From Maylandia zebra (lineage: Eukaryota; Chordata; Actinopteri; Cichliformes; Cichlidae), in contig NC_135174.1 of assembly GCF_041146795.1 (NCBI RefSeq), forward strand, positions 22,902,878 through 22,966,877: 64,000 nt of DNA. Direction: 5' to 3'. The first letter of the stretch is position 1. The number at the start of each line of letters is the position of its first letter. The notes beneath the pieces are model-generated. The model was not told the origin of the DNA, ran no database searches, and worked only from the letters and a program-made list of their open reading frames with translations. This document shows positions 1 to 11,114 of this stretch, in pieces. Both the position numbers and the translations under genes were made by a program.

Positions 1-1575
1 CTGCTTTTTTGTTTGTCATGATACATTTACTGTGCTGTCCATCTCTGTGCATTCACTGTTGTTTAGTATGTTTTGAGTTGTCTTTGTTATCAGTCATAAG
101 GTAATAAAACATTCATAAAACCACCTCATACTTATGTGTTTGGACTTAAGCCGTCATTTATTCACCGTTTTCATTTTTCCATTTAATTCGATTGTAGCGC
201 AATGCATTCAAATTCCTTCCTTCCTTCCTTCCTTCCTTCCTTCCTTCCTTCCTTCCTTCCTTCCTTCCTTCCTTCCTTCCTTCCATTGTTTCTTTCTTTC
301 AAAACCTGCTTTTTTGTGATGCGAAAGTGCAACGTTAAGACCAACATAAGTTTGCAAATTTACTTAACCATTTGCACTTGTTGTAAACATACGCTTGTTT
401 CTACAGCTTGATCATTGAGATGATATTAAAATGCATATTAACTTATTAAAACAGCATTTTTCCACCATAGAGTGAGGTATGGTTCTCCACCTATCAAAAC
501 TGATGAGCATTGCCGTTATATTTTATAGCTTACATTTCCCTTTGCTAAAAAGCAGAGTTAAACAATAGGAAACTGAAGCTAAGGGCAAAACAAGTTAAAA
601 GGAGTGTACTACAAATTTATTTGGCAAGAAAAAAAATTCTGGATTTAGCTAATAAAACAGAAACAATGCCTGTGATGCTTAGGTTGGATATCCATTTAAA
701 GTAAAATTAAACTGCTGCAGGCAACAAGCAACAGTGAGAGCTAGAATCAAAAATCTCCTGGGCTACTGCCGACCCTGTGATAGCTCGTAAGAATATTCTG
801 GAAATTTTTTATCAGTATTGCAAAAGCAGATTTATGTGCCTCAGGCAAGGCACCTGCAAACAATTGTGCAGAATGGGGAGAACATATTTTAAAATACTTT
901 GAAGTCGACAGACAAGAAACGGCATCATAGGCAAATGGGATAACACATTATGAAGATCTCGGGTAATCATCGCAGCACTGTGGGGTTTTGAGACCAACAC
1001 TGATATCATGGGTTGATGATAAAAGTGATGACTGTTATCGTCATCACTTAAAACAAAAAAGTTGTTATTGTTTTTCCATCTGGAGCAGGACTCACTGTTA
1101 TGACATCATAGGCACTGAGGCATTTGTCCCAGGGGTATGTCAGCCTGAGGACAAAAAACAGCTGGAAAATCAGGATACGCTATCAAAGCCCATTTTCCCT
1201 ACTCAGTTACAGATGTTATGTTTTTTAAAGTGCTGTGCTCTCTGAGATGAAAGTGTGGTGCTCTAATGTGAGCTTTAATATCATGAATCAGCAAAGCTGA
1301 ATGCTGGTCAGACCTTTCTTTACTTTGAGCGGACAGTGAGATTGTCTTGGAGGCTAAATATTAATTTCCTGTGGTTACAGAAAGTGAGAGGGCTCTATAT
1401 TGTTATAATGAAGTTGATGTTATGAAACCTTTTGCGTGTTATGTCTCTTGTTAGGTCTGTAAACAGAATAGTGATGTATTCAGGGAACCATCTGCTAAAA
1501 AAATTCCAAATACAGACATGTATTTATCTGTCTGGATGCCCTCTGACTTGTGTCTCTTGCCCTTTGACCTCACAG
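1..1575 (+). other. rgs9: Inferred rgs9 intron, no exon recognised
   Basis: This stretch lies upstream of the first recognisable rgs9 exon and ends in a pyrimidine-rich tract followed by CAG at 1573-1575, a good splice acceptor. I found no other reading frame with an rgs9-like sequence. The short open frames here look like chance or come from the TTCC microsatellite. The earlier rgs9 exons (DEP, GGL and RGS domains) are presumably to the left of the window. That is inference from the gene's known structure. Confidence 0.55.
213..284. repeat. (TTCC)18 microsatellite
   Basis: Eighteen uninterrupted TTCC units (72 bp). The overlapping open frames that read as repeated Leu-Pro-Ser-Phe are artefacts of this repeat. 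Confidence 0.98.
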
Positions 1576-1979
1576 CTGTGCCACTTTACCACTCCTGTGC
1601 CCCACCTCGCTGTTTATTCTGGCATGACTGACCCCCCCTCCGCCAACGCCTCGCCCTCTCTTCCCTTTTTGGCCCACACCCCAGCCTGTCCGTCCCCCAT
1701 CAGCGTGGCCTTAGACAGCACCTCTGCCTCTGAGCGGCGAGCGGAAGCCAGTGAGGGGGAAAGTGAAGGGAACCCTGAGGCCCGAGCATCTGCAGGAGGG
1801 AACGTGTCCAAGTCTCGCATGGCTCTATCCCTGCGTCGTCTACTCAAGCGTGGCTGCACTCCCTCCTCTATGTTTGCCAGCTTGTCACCTAAATGTAATC
1901 CAGCTGCCGGGACAAGCAGCCGCATACAGCCAATCAGCCCAGATGAACCTAGTCAGGCTCCGCCCAGACGGATTGGCAA
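1576..1979 (+). CDS. rgs9: rgs9 penultimate coding exon, long (RGS9-2-type) C-terminal tail
   Basis: RGS9 is a regulator of G-protein signalling. It binds Gbeta5 through its GGL domain and accelerates GTP hydrolysis by Gi/o-class alpha subunits. The long isoform is the striatal form in mammals. This exon carries only the tail after the catalytic RGS domain. Recognition rests on remembered similarity to human RGS9-2: an HLAVYSG segment near 1603, a CPSPI..AL segment near 1690, and a basic MALSLRRLLKRGC block followed by FASLSPKC near 1818-1900. The region between is low-complexity, rich in Ser, Glu and Ala. The acceptor is CAG at 1573-1575 and the donor is GTACGT at 1980. The exon is 404 nt, starts in phase 0 and ends after two bases of a codon. 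Read-through past 1979 is open to 2121 but does not resemble the family. The short retinal isoform would use a different last exon, which I do not see here. Confidence 0.85.
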
Positions 1980-2346
1980 GTACGTGACAGTCATGCAGGA
2001 CTTTTACTTTGAAAGACATATGTTTTCCATCATTTTCGCTCCAATCCAGGAGTCTTATTTTACTTTAAATTTAGGTGGAAGCGCTGAAACAAGAAGTGAA
2101 ATAGTTGTAGAACAGGCCTGAGGAAGAGGCTGTTATCTGTAACTTGGACACTAGGACTATTTGTTAATTGCAAGAAAGGAAAAAGAAATTCTCCTTGAAT
2201 CGCTACCTTATCGTGGTGGAGGGGTTTGTGTGTCCCAGGGATCCCAGGGGCTATGTTGCCTGGGGGCTTTTGCCCCCTGGTAGGGTCTCCCATGGCAAAC
2301 TGGTCCTGGGTGAGGGACCAGACAAAGAGCGATTCAGAAGACCCCC

Positions 2347-3999
2347 ATGAAAAGAATATCGAGGGAACAGTTTACCCTGCCCGGGATAGGGTTACCGGGG
2401 CCCCGCCCTGGAGCCAGGCCCGGGGAGGGTGCCCGAGGGCGAGCGTCTGGTGGCCGGGCCTTAGTCCATGGGGCCCGGCCGGGCACAGCCCGAAGAGGAG
2501 ACATGGGCCCATCCTCCCGCAGGCCCACCACCCGCAGGAGGCGCCATAGGGGTCGGGTGCATTGTGAGCCGGGTGGCGGCCAGGAGCGGAGGCCCTGGCG
2601 GACCGACCCCCGGCTGCCAAGACTGGCAATAGGGACATGGAATGTCACCTCTCTGGTGGGGAAGGAGCCTGAGTTGGTGCGTGAGGTTGAGAGGTACCGG
2701 CTAGATATAGTTGGGCTCACCTCTACGCATTGTCTGGGCTCTGGAACCAGTCTCCTGGAGAGGGGCTGGACTCTGTCTCAGTCTGGAGTTGCCCCTGGTG
2801 AGAGGCGGCGGGCTGGGGTGGGTATTCTTATATCCCCTCGGCTTGCTGCCGGTACGTTGGGGTTTTTCCCGGTGGACGAGAGGGTTTGTTCCCTGCGCCT
2901 TAGGGTCGGGGAACGGGTCCTGACTGTCATCTGCGCTTATGCGCCGAGTGGCAGTTCGGAGTACCCAGCCTTCTTAGAGTCCCTGGGGGGGGTGCTGGAA
3001 GGTGCTCCACCTGGAGACTCTGTTGTCCTGCTGGGAGACTTCAATGCTCACGTGGGTAACGACAGCGAGACCTGGAGGGGCGTGATTGGGAGGAACGGCC
3101 TCCCTGATCTGAACCCGAGCGGTGCTTTGTTATTGGACTTCTGTGCTAATCACAGTTTGGCCATAACGAACACCCTGTTCGAACATAAGAGTGTCCATAA
3201 GTGCACGTGGCACCAGGATGCTCTAGGCCGTAGGTCGATGATCGATTTTGTAATCGTATCACCAGACCTGCGACCATATGTTCTGGACACTCGGGTAAAG
3301 AGAGGGGCTGAGCTGTCAACTGATCACCACCTGGTGGTGAGTTGGATCAGGTGGCGGGGGAGGACGCTGGACAGACCTGGTGCACCTAAACGCGTAGTGA
3401 GGGTGTGCTGGGAACGTCTAGCAGAGGCCCCAGTCCGCGAGATCTTCAACGCACACCTCCGGCAGAGCTTCAACAGCATTCCGAGGGAGACTGGGGACAT
3501 TGAGTCCGAATGGACCATGTTCAGCGTCTCCATTGCCGAAGCTGCTGCATTGAGCTGCGGCCGCAAGGTGGTTGGTGCCTGCCGTGGTGGTAATCCCCGA
3601 ACCAAATGGTGGACACCAGAGGTGAAGGGAGCCACCAGGCTGAAGAAGGAGGCCTATCGGGCTTGGTTAGCCTGTGGGACTCCGGAGGCAGCCGACAGGT
3701 ATCGACAGGCCAAGCGGAATGCGGCTCGGGCAGTGGCTGAAGCAAAAACTCGGGTGTGGGAGGAGTTCGGAGAGGCCATGGAAAAAGACTTTCGGACTGC
3801 CTCGAAGAGATTCTGGCAAACCGTCAGGCGTCTCAGGAGGGGAAAGCGGTGCTCTACCTGCACTGTGTATAGTGCTGGCGGAGCGCTGTTGACGTCGACT
3901 GAGAAAATTGTCGGGCGGTGGAAGGAATACTTCGAGGACCTCCTTAATCCCACTGACACGTCTTCCGGGGAGGAAGCAGAGAGGCTCTGGACGTTGTAG
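2347..3999 (+). pseudogene. LINE polyprotein, 5' part: APE-type endonuclease (frame broken at its end)
   Basis: A 550-codon open frame. A Gly/Arg/Pro-rich leader (about residues 1-95) precedes an apurinic-endonuclease-like domain (about 96-330). It shows GTWNVTSL at the start, [10 protein letters not shown] in the middle, [11 protein letters not shown], and a C-terminal STDHHLVV, which is the usual histidine motif. Where other endonucleases of this fold have a catalytic Glu in an 'ETH/ETK' motif, this copy reads Ser (STH). The frame then enters the linker before the reverse transcriptase and stops at TAG 3997-3999. The reverse transcriptase resumes in another frame from 4011, so a small indel has split one polyprotein. 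The N-terminal start is uncertain. Confidence 0.85.
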
Positions 4000-4010
4000 G
4001 GCTGTCTTGG

Positions 4011-5408
4011 TTGACACGTCTCTGCAATGTTGCGTGGAGATCAGGGGCAGTACCTGTGGACTGGCAGACCGGGGTGGTGGTCCCCATCTTCAAGAAGGGG
4101 GACCGGAGGGTGTGTTCCAACTACAGGGGGATCACACTCCTCAGCCTCCCCGGGAAAGTCTATGCCAGGGTGCTGGAGAGGAGGGTTCGTCCGCTAGTCG
4201 AACCTCGGATACAGGAGGAACAATGCGGTTTTCGTCCTGGTCGCGGAACACTGGACCAGCTCTTTGTCCTCTCGAGGATACTTGAGGGTGCATGGGAGTT
4301 TGCCCAACCAGTCTACATGTGTTTTGTGGACCTGGAGAAGGCATTCGACCGTGTCCCTCGGGGCGTCCTGTGGGAGGTGTTGCGCGAGTATGGGGTGTCT
4401 GGCCCATTGCTACGGGCCATTCAATCCCTATACAACCGTTGCAAGAGCTTGGTTCGCATTGCCGGCAATAAGTCGGACTCGTTTCCGGTGGGTGATGGGC
4501 TCCGCCAAGGCTGCCCTTTGTCTCCGGTTCTGTTCATAATTTTTATGGACAGGATTTCTAGGCGCAGCCAAGTGGCGGAGGGCTTTCGCTTTGGTGGCCT
4601 CAGAATCTCATCTCTGATTTTTGCGGATGATGTGGTTCTGTTGGCTTCATCGGGTGAGGGCCTCCAGCTCGCACTGGAGCGGTTCGCAGCCGAGTGTAAC
4701 GCAGCGGGAATGAGGATCAGCACCTCCAAATCTGAGGCCATGGTTCTCAGCCGGAAAAGGGTGGAGTGCCCACTCCGGGTCGGGGATGAGTTCCTGCCCC
4801 AAGTGGAGGAGTTCAAGTATCTCGGGGTCTTGTTCGCGAGTGATGGGAGAAGGGAGCTGGAGATCGACAGACGGATTGGGGCTGCGGCTGCAGTAATGCG
4901 GACGCTGCACCGGTCAGTCGTGGTGAAGAGGGAGCTGAGTGTAAAAGCGAAGCTCTCAATTTACCGGTCGATCTACGTCCCTACCCTCACCTATGGCCAC
5001 GAGCTGTGGGTAGTGACCGAAAGAACGAGATCGCGGATACAAGCGGCGGAAATGAGCTTCCTCCGAAGGGTGGCTGGCCTCTCCCTTAGAGATAGGGTGA
5101 GAAGTTCGGCCATCCGGGAGGGGCTTAGAGTAGAGCAGCTGCTGCTCCACATCGAAAGGAGCCAGCTGAGGTGGTTCGGGCATCTGGCAAGGATGCCCCC
5201 TGGGCGCCTCCTGGGCGAGGTGTTCCAGGCATGTCCCACCGGGAGGAGGCCCCGGGGCAGACCCAGGACACACTGGAGAGATTATATCTCTCGGCTGGCC
5301 TGGGAACGCCTTGGTATTCCCCCGGACAAGCTGGAGGAGGTGGCTGGGGAGAGGGAGGTCTGGACCTCTTTGCTTAGGCTGCTACCCCCGCGACCCGACC
5401 TCGGATAA
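4011..5408 (+). pseudogene. LINE polyprotein, 3' part: reverse transcriptase
   Basis: A 465-codon open frame in a different phase from the endonuclease frame. The reverse transcriptase core is complete: GVVVPIFKKGDRR near the start, CGFRPGRGTLDQL, FVDLEKAFDRVP (motif A), LRQGCPLSPVLF (motif B) and IFADDVVLL (motif C with the catalytic FADD). It continues into a conserved C-terminal region with a long basic stretch and ends 20 bp before the GATG tail. It is separated from the upstream frame by a stop and frame change around 3990-4011, so this copy cannot make the whole protein without frame correction. Confidence 0.9.
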
Positions 5409-5785
5409 GCGGATGAAGATGGATGGATGGAAAAAGAAATTCAATTTTTAATACAATTATTTATTTTTGTTTTTATTGCAAAAATTCATACATATGCAAT
5501 ATTGGAGCTACAGTTCCTACAAAACCAATATGATGGGAACATCTTTGCATAAAAGCTGGAAGTCAAAACTGTCATCTCATATTCAGTTATTTATTTAACT
5601 GACACAGCACATGTAAATATTGTTATATTACATACAGTGTATGTATTTTAGTCATGCCTGTGTATGCAGACTTTGTATCTAGTTGGGCTACTAAGGTACA
5701 CAAAGTAAAAGTTTATGTTGCTAACGTGACAAATAATATCAGATCAGCCCCTGATGACCTCGTCTTTTTCTGAAACATTTCTCAG

Positions 5786-5948
5786 CTTTTTTCAGATCAA
5801 AGTGGATATTCCTCCGGAGTGCCGCATCTACCCCATTGAGTCTGAGGATGAGGATGAGGAGAACAGAGCTGTCTCTCGGGAAAGAGTGGGAACCAAAGAG
5901 ATCATCTGCCCTTGGGAGAGCCTCACTCCACAGAATGGGACAGGCTAA
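5786..5948 (+). CDS. rgs9: rgs9 last coding exon, long isoform C-terminus
   Basis: The last rgs9 exon. The acceptor is CTCAG at 5781-5785. Joining the AA left by the previous exon (1978-1979) to the C at 5786 gives Asn, then FFQIKVDIP in frame, matching what I recall of the human RGS9-2 tail (NFFQIKMDVP). The alternative AG ten bases downstream (after 5795) would shift the frame and lose this match. An acidic run (SEDEDEE) follows, then KEIICPWESL, the conserved end of mammalian RGS9-2. This fish protein carries six extra residues (TPQNGT plus G) before TAA at 5946-5948. The intron between the two exons is 3.8 kb, of which 3.24 kb is the LINE. Confidence 0.88.
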
Positions 5949-8350
5949 TACACTGGAATTACACAGGTATAAAATGGTGGGACCAGACCATAATGTATAA
6001 CATAAATTCAATCAACAAGAGGACAGACTGACAGTACTCTTTCTGGGATACTCTAAAAATGGCTGTCTAGAATGGACCAAACATTAACTTGCTGAACCTG
6101 CCTGCCTGTTGGCTTGAAATGCCCCATTGTCACACATGTTGCAGCATAATCCTAACTTCACTGTCCATGCTCAGAACTTTCAAAACATTTTGTTTTCAAC
6201 AATATGGCTCAGTACAAAGAGTTTATGCAGGCGTAGTTATGTCCATATATAGTGAATAATGGTCTGAAGAGTGTTTTAAAGCCTTCTTTATGCTAGCGTC
6301 ACATCAAGAAAAGCAAAACTTGCAACCTTGTTGTCACTGAAATGGTTGCTTCAAAGACCGAGACCACATCTTACAGTCAGGTTTCACCTTCAAACCAACT
6401 TTGGTACATCAAGTCAATGATTAAACAGCAACATGATGGGTCAGACTGTTGTCTATCTGCTATCTGTGACTGAATAAGTTTAATGACAGCAAAAAAGCTG
6501 TTTGTGATGATATGGTAATTAACTCTGATAAATTGGCAAAAATTGTAACTGTTGCCCTCTGTTGCAAATTTGTTGCCATCTGCATAAACAGAAACTCGCA
6601 TTGATCAGAAATTCACATTTACTACATACATTCTGACTCCACCCAGAACCTCATAGATTTGAAACCGAAATTCTTCAACAAAAAGTCCCGTATTTGCAGC
6701 AGAGCGGTTATTTAACTGCAAAATAACACTGTTGCTTGGCAACCTTCCTTTTTGTATAGGAATATTGTCCTGAGAATGAAATCTTTCAGTTTAATATGTT
6801 TTGTGATTTGCGTGTTCACTACAGAGGACATAAATAAATGAGTTGAGTCTCAGGAGGAAATGACCAGAATAGATCTGGCAATGAGTTTGTTCAAGTCCAC
6901 AGAGAACTTGTGCTCATTGACTCAGACGTACTCGGATTGACTGCAGTGTGTTAGAAATCTGTCTGAGAGTGATTGCAATCAGTCCGAGTTGGACCGTGAT
7001 TGTTTGGAGACAGGTTGCCTCCCATCAGGTGACCTGTGCAGCTGTCTTGCAATTCCCAGTAGCCTCCCACAGGCTGAAAGTGTTACACACTCAGCCTCTG
7101 GGTAACCAGGTGCAATCGGTTACTAAATGTGAAAAAAAATCATTGTGCAATCACAGATTTTTTTTAGCAGCAAGGAGGTTGTCATCCTATTTTATACTCA
7201 AGTATGACTGAGCCATTACACATTCGGGAAAATAACGAAACCTATAAAAAAGTAAAAGGAAATCCTTAGTATTTGTTATATATTTGCATAGAAAACACTG
7301 TGGATACAAAATACGAGTCCAAGCCAACAGGCAGAAAATGTCTTAACACTTAAAATCTAGATTTTGCTGGAGTATTCCTTTAACTACAGCCTTATATTCA
7401 CCAACCCTTACTAATGTGAGCACCAGCTGAGCCCTGTATTTAGGATAGAGGTGTAGTTTTGGCAGAGGCTGCTCCACATGGAGAACAGGGTGAGCGCTTT
7501 CAAAACATGAGCCGTAGCTTTCATACCCAAGCCTCATTCTGTACCTGCTGATGAACTGTAGCCCAACAGCAGCCTTATCCGCCTCCACACACTGGAGATA
7601 TTTTGCTATGTTTGGTTTGTTGTTGGAAGTTTTTACTAAGCAGGCATCTACACATACTTCCTTAGAGCCAAGTGGACGGGAAAACAAAACAGCACGAATA
7701 AAAAGAGATAAACTGAAGTATTTTTGTGATTGCCAAGGACCATAAGTACCACCGGTAGTTCTCAAGAAGTACATGTTTACATCCTAGAGTGTGATAATCC
7801 AAAGCAGACATCTGTAGACTCTGCTTCCACACATGCCTGCTAACTGATAATGTACCTATATATCTATTAAAGTCGAGATGTGTTCTTGTGATGCGAAATA
7901 GACTTAGATGCCTGAACCCTAGTTTACTTACCTCTTACGCACATGTGAAATGACCAAATAGATGCGTTTCAGGTCAAATGAGAGCACATGAGCAGCTTGC
8001 CTACATGCTACTATTTTTGCTGATCTACTCCTGTGAGACGTACGCTCTTCATGTATGAAGGGTTACTTTAAAGGGAGTCGGTGAGTAGTTTTTGTATTTG
8101 ACTCCACTGCTGTTTTGTACACTTTGTGTAGCTGTTGTGTACTGTACACTACTCTGAGTGAGGTGTTGATATTTTTCCCCTCACTCACAAGTCTCTCCTG
8201 TATGAGGGACAACATGGACTTACTGTCTGAATGTATTATCTTTATCATGTTTACAGATGCAAGAATGTGAAAAAGACCTTAAATTTGTTGTATTTGATAT
8301 GTACATTCCATGGCTTGTGTCAAGTGCCTCAATAAAAGATTGTCTTTGCA
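5949..8350 (+). other. rgs9: Probable rgs9 3' untranslated region
   Basis: AT-rich sequence after the rgs9 stop with no convincing reading frame. Candidate polyadenylation signals are AATAAA near 6831 and, more convincing, AATAAA at 8331-8336, followed by a T/G-rich segment. The distal site would give a 2.4-kb 3' UTR. A dispersed repeat (about 6380-7215) is embedded. The end point is inference. Confidence 0.4.
6380..7215. repeat. Dispersed repeat, copy 1 (shared with 8990-9505)
   Basis: Shares a series of landmarks in the same order with 8990-9505: a 'gataaa..ttggcaa' segment, 'aactgcaaaataacac' (copy 2 'aattgcaaaatgacat'), 'acaggttgcctccca', a 'gcaa(t)tggtt' segment, and 'gcaaggaggttgt' (copy 2 'gcaaggttgttgt') followed by a T-rich stretch and 'tgac(t/a)gagc'. 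The two are diverged. Family not identified. Confidence 0.5.
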
Positions 8351-8479
8351 AAAAGGTTCACCTGAAATCTGGGTGGACTGGCCTTTTAAACTATTTTTAA
8401 TGCAACTTTCAGAATTTTATTTTTTTTATTGTAGTATGCAAATAAAAAAATTGAAATCAGGGGGCTAATATGATAAAAT

Positions 8480-8690
8480 AGCACAAAATTTCGTCACCTC
8501 CCAGCATGAAGGTTCTGGATGTGAATCCACCACCTGTGTGGGTTCACACTGGCATTTTCCCACAGTCCAAAACATGCAGTTATTGGGGTTGGGTTAATCG
8601 GTAACTCTAAATTGCCCATAGGTGTGAATGTGAGTGTGAATGATTGTCTTTCTGGTTGCCCCCCAGCCCCCCATGACCCTGAAAAGGATG
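8480..8690 (-). repeat. Teleost interspersed repeat fragment (four copies in window)
   Basis: Reads on the minus strand as the common fish repeat with the order 'cattcacacctatgggcaatttagagt', then 'aacc..aacatgc..ttttggactgtggga'. Related fragments are at 29030-29290 (+), 47900-48125 (+) and 62165-62300 (+). Confidence 0.6.
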
Positions 8691-8989
8691 AGCGTAAGAA
8701 AACTAACTTCAATAGATGCCTCACTCATGTTTAAAACTTCTAAATCTGCACAAAAAAGCACAAGAAAAAAAGCACCATTCTTAAAACAAGTGGTTCTTAA
8801 TCTGTATGCTGCAGAGCACTTGTAGGTGGGGCTTGGACAATCATGGGAAAACATCAAGTTAAAATAAGCTGAAGAAATGTTGTTACAAAAAATAAACAAG
8901 AATCTTCTATTGCAATTATACCAACCCTTATTTTACTTTATATGGTCTTTTCAAAGATGGGGACAAAGTCTGCAACCACTCACACTCAG

Positions 8990-9505
8990 TTGTCATTTTT
9001 GGTGCATCAAGATGCTGATAAAATGGCAATAAGATGGAATCAGTCTTCTAACAGTTGTCAAGTTGGCAATTACATGCAAGCAGTTTGCGATAATATGGAG
9101 ATTTACTGTGATAAAATTGTTGCACATGTAGTGACATAGTTGTGGCAGGACAGCAAATTAATTGCAAAATGACATTGCTTTTATATAAGAATATAACCAG
9201 ATTACAACCAGTTGAGTAAAAACAGCACAGACTGTCATCGGCCTATCTGCATTTATAAATTAGATGGCAATTACTTGCAGTCAGTGTGAGTCAGACTGTG
9301 ACTGAGAAAACAGGTTGCCTCCCACAATGAAACCTTTGCAATGTAAAATAGTTGCTCAGAGTGTGAGGGTGTTGCATGCTCGATCTTGATAAGTTGGTTG
9401 CTGCATCTGCATGCAATTGGTTTCTTACAGCACAAAAATCAATCACTATACCACCGCAAGGTTGTTGTTCTATTTTCATTCTAGTGTGACAGAGCTGTTT
9501 CAGTT
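8990..9505. repeat. Dispersed repeat, copy 2 (shared with 6380-7215)
   Basis: Second diverged copy of the repeat at 6380-7215, in the same orientation. It includes the 'acaggttgcctccca' landmark at about 9309. Family not identified. Confidence 0.5.
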
Positions 9506-10469
9506 CACCGATGTGCTTGATTTGCAGCTGGACTTTAGTCAACATTAAATTGAAGCCACTGACTTTACTTTTACTGTGTTCATTTACTATTAAGGGAAAT
9601 ACGTATGAACAAAGGCATGCCTTAAACATGCTAAAAGGTATTTTCTTGTTCCACTAAACAAATCGTTTGTTCTAGTGGTAATGAAAATAATCAGAAATCA
9701 ACAGTTCCTGCAGAGTATGGTGGAAGATTTAAAGATGTCCACCTATTTGTGTTGTCAATATGTTCATGTATGCTTAAAAAAGTGATTTGTTTTTGTATAA
9801 CATATTTTTTTTGACTCTTTTGATATTAAAGGTTGCCAATTGCTGACCTAAACAAACAGTTTGCAAACATTAACCAAAAGCGCCTTAAACTACTCATAAG
9901 AACCCCTGCTCTCTAAAACAAAGTACATTACAGTTTTTTCTGATGGCTTATGCACATTTTTTGTAACTATTGGCTGTTTTTGCAAAACTCTACACACAAC
10001 TAAGAAAACCCTTCACCAAATCAGCAAAACATTGTAGTTGTCTTGCAAAAGCTAATAAACCTTGCATAACTCTCCAAACCTTCGTAAAAATGGTATTTTT
10101 TATATCAAACAGTTAACACAAGCCATCACATTAATAAGCACACAATGCACCAACTACACACTGATGGCATGAATAAAAACCACATCTGGCTTTTGCTTTT
10201 CTGTGCACAAGGTAGGCCATGTCAGTTTGAGGTCATACTTTTGTCATAGGTCCGTAAACACAGAGGGATCCAAACCTCAAGTACTGGTGTTTAGTCACAC
10301 ACATCAAAACAAACACAAGTGTTTATTTCCAAGTCAAAACAAAATAGTAATTTCAGTGAGGAAAAAAAGAAATCAGTCTACATTGTGTCGTCTCTGTGGA
10401 TCCGGCCACAAAATTTCATCTACATCACATGCAATGTCCTCTAGTCCAAGGCACCGGAGAAATTATCTT

Positions 10470-11010
10470 TTGGAATGGTGTATCCAGGCCTGACATGATG
10501 CCTAGTCAATATCCCCACATGCCTCCTCCATTGCCTGTAAAAGGGCTATGCGTTGATGGGGATGACGGTCATAGACCTTTCAGCGCCAGGCAGAGAAGAA
10601 CTCTTCAGTTGGATTCAAGAATGGAGAGTATGGGGGGAGGTTGAGTACAGTGAAGAGTGGGTGATCTGTAAACCAGTTGCGGACCAAAGCAGCCCTATGG
10701 AAACTAACACTGTCCCATATGATGATGTATCTGCTCTGCTCTGGTCTCTGAACATTAGTGAGCATGTCATGTAAGGCGTCCAGGAATGTAATAATGTGTG
10801 CAGTGTTATATGGGCCCAGGGTTGCATGATGGTGAACAACACCATTTTGACTTATAGCTGCACACATAGTTAATGCTCCTGCCACGTCTTCTCGTCAAAA
10901 GGTACTCTGTAGATTTGTTTCATTCGGATTTTGTTGCGGGCAAGTACATGACCCAATACAGAAATGCTCACATTTTGTATGTTTTGCCCCCAGCATCTGG
11001 TCGTCTAGCA
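10470..11010 (-). pseudogene. Element A transposase, fused remnants of exons 2 and 3
   Basis: Minus-strand translation gives a fragment like the end of exon 2 of the related transposases (RNKIRMKQIYRVPF). It is joined directly to the middle of exon 3 (MCAAISQNGVVH, then IIIWDSVSFHRA and PYSPFLNPTEEFFSAWR). The first catalytic Asp region (VDEAGFN in the relatives) and the intervening intron are deleted. The Trp codon after AWR has become TGA (near 10578-10580), so the frame is also interrupted within the DDE domain. NPTEE replaces NPIEE. It cannot encode active transposase. Confidence 0.85.
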
Positions 11011-11114
11011 ATTCTGTAAAGGAACAATTTCAGTGTTTTTACATCTATGGTATTGTTGTGTTTCTCATTAGCATATGGCAGTGCTACAAATCTTAGTGCA
11101 AAGTGACTGTACTA

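Larger units (their letters stand above)
2192..5428 (+). mobile_element. Near full-length non-LTR retrotransposon (LINE) with 14-bp target duplications
   Basis: A 3.24-kb LINE sits in the last rgs9 intron in the sense orientation. It is bounded by an exact 14-bp direct repeat, GGAAAAAGAAATTC, at 2178-2191 and 5429-5442. It has a G/C-rich 5' region, an apurinic-type endonuclease followed by a reverse transcriptase, and a short GATG-repeat tail in place of poly(A). The GATG tail and compact size fit RTE-like (Rex3-like) fish elements, but I cannot assign the clade with certainty. The intact flanks imply a recent insertion. Coding capacity is broken once near 3990-4011. A decayed relative lies on the minus strand at about 29610-30165. 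Confidence 0.93.

Noticed and set aside
134..411. Short frames with repeated LPSF peptide
   Set aside because: Translation of a TTCC microsatellite.
1980..2121. Continuation of the rgs9 open frame past 1979 as a retained coding end
   Set aside because: A strong GTACGT donor at 1980 and lack of any resemblance to RGS9 after it. The true tail is found in the later exon.
5796..5948. rgs9 last exon starting at the downstream AG (5795)
   Set aside because: It would put the conserved VDIPPE...CPWESL stretch out of frame with the previous exon. The upstream AG at 5785 gives the matching frame.
7343..7774. 143-codon minus-strand open frame in the rgs9 3' region
   Set aside because: No recognisable domain, odd composition, no splice or promoter context. 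It may be part of an unidentified repeat.
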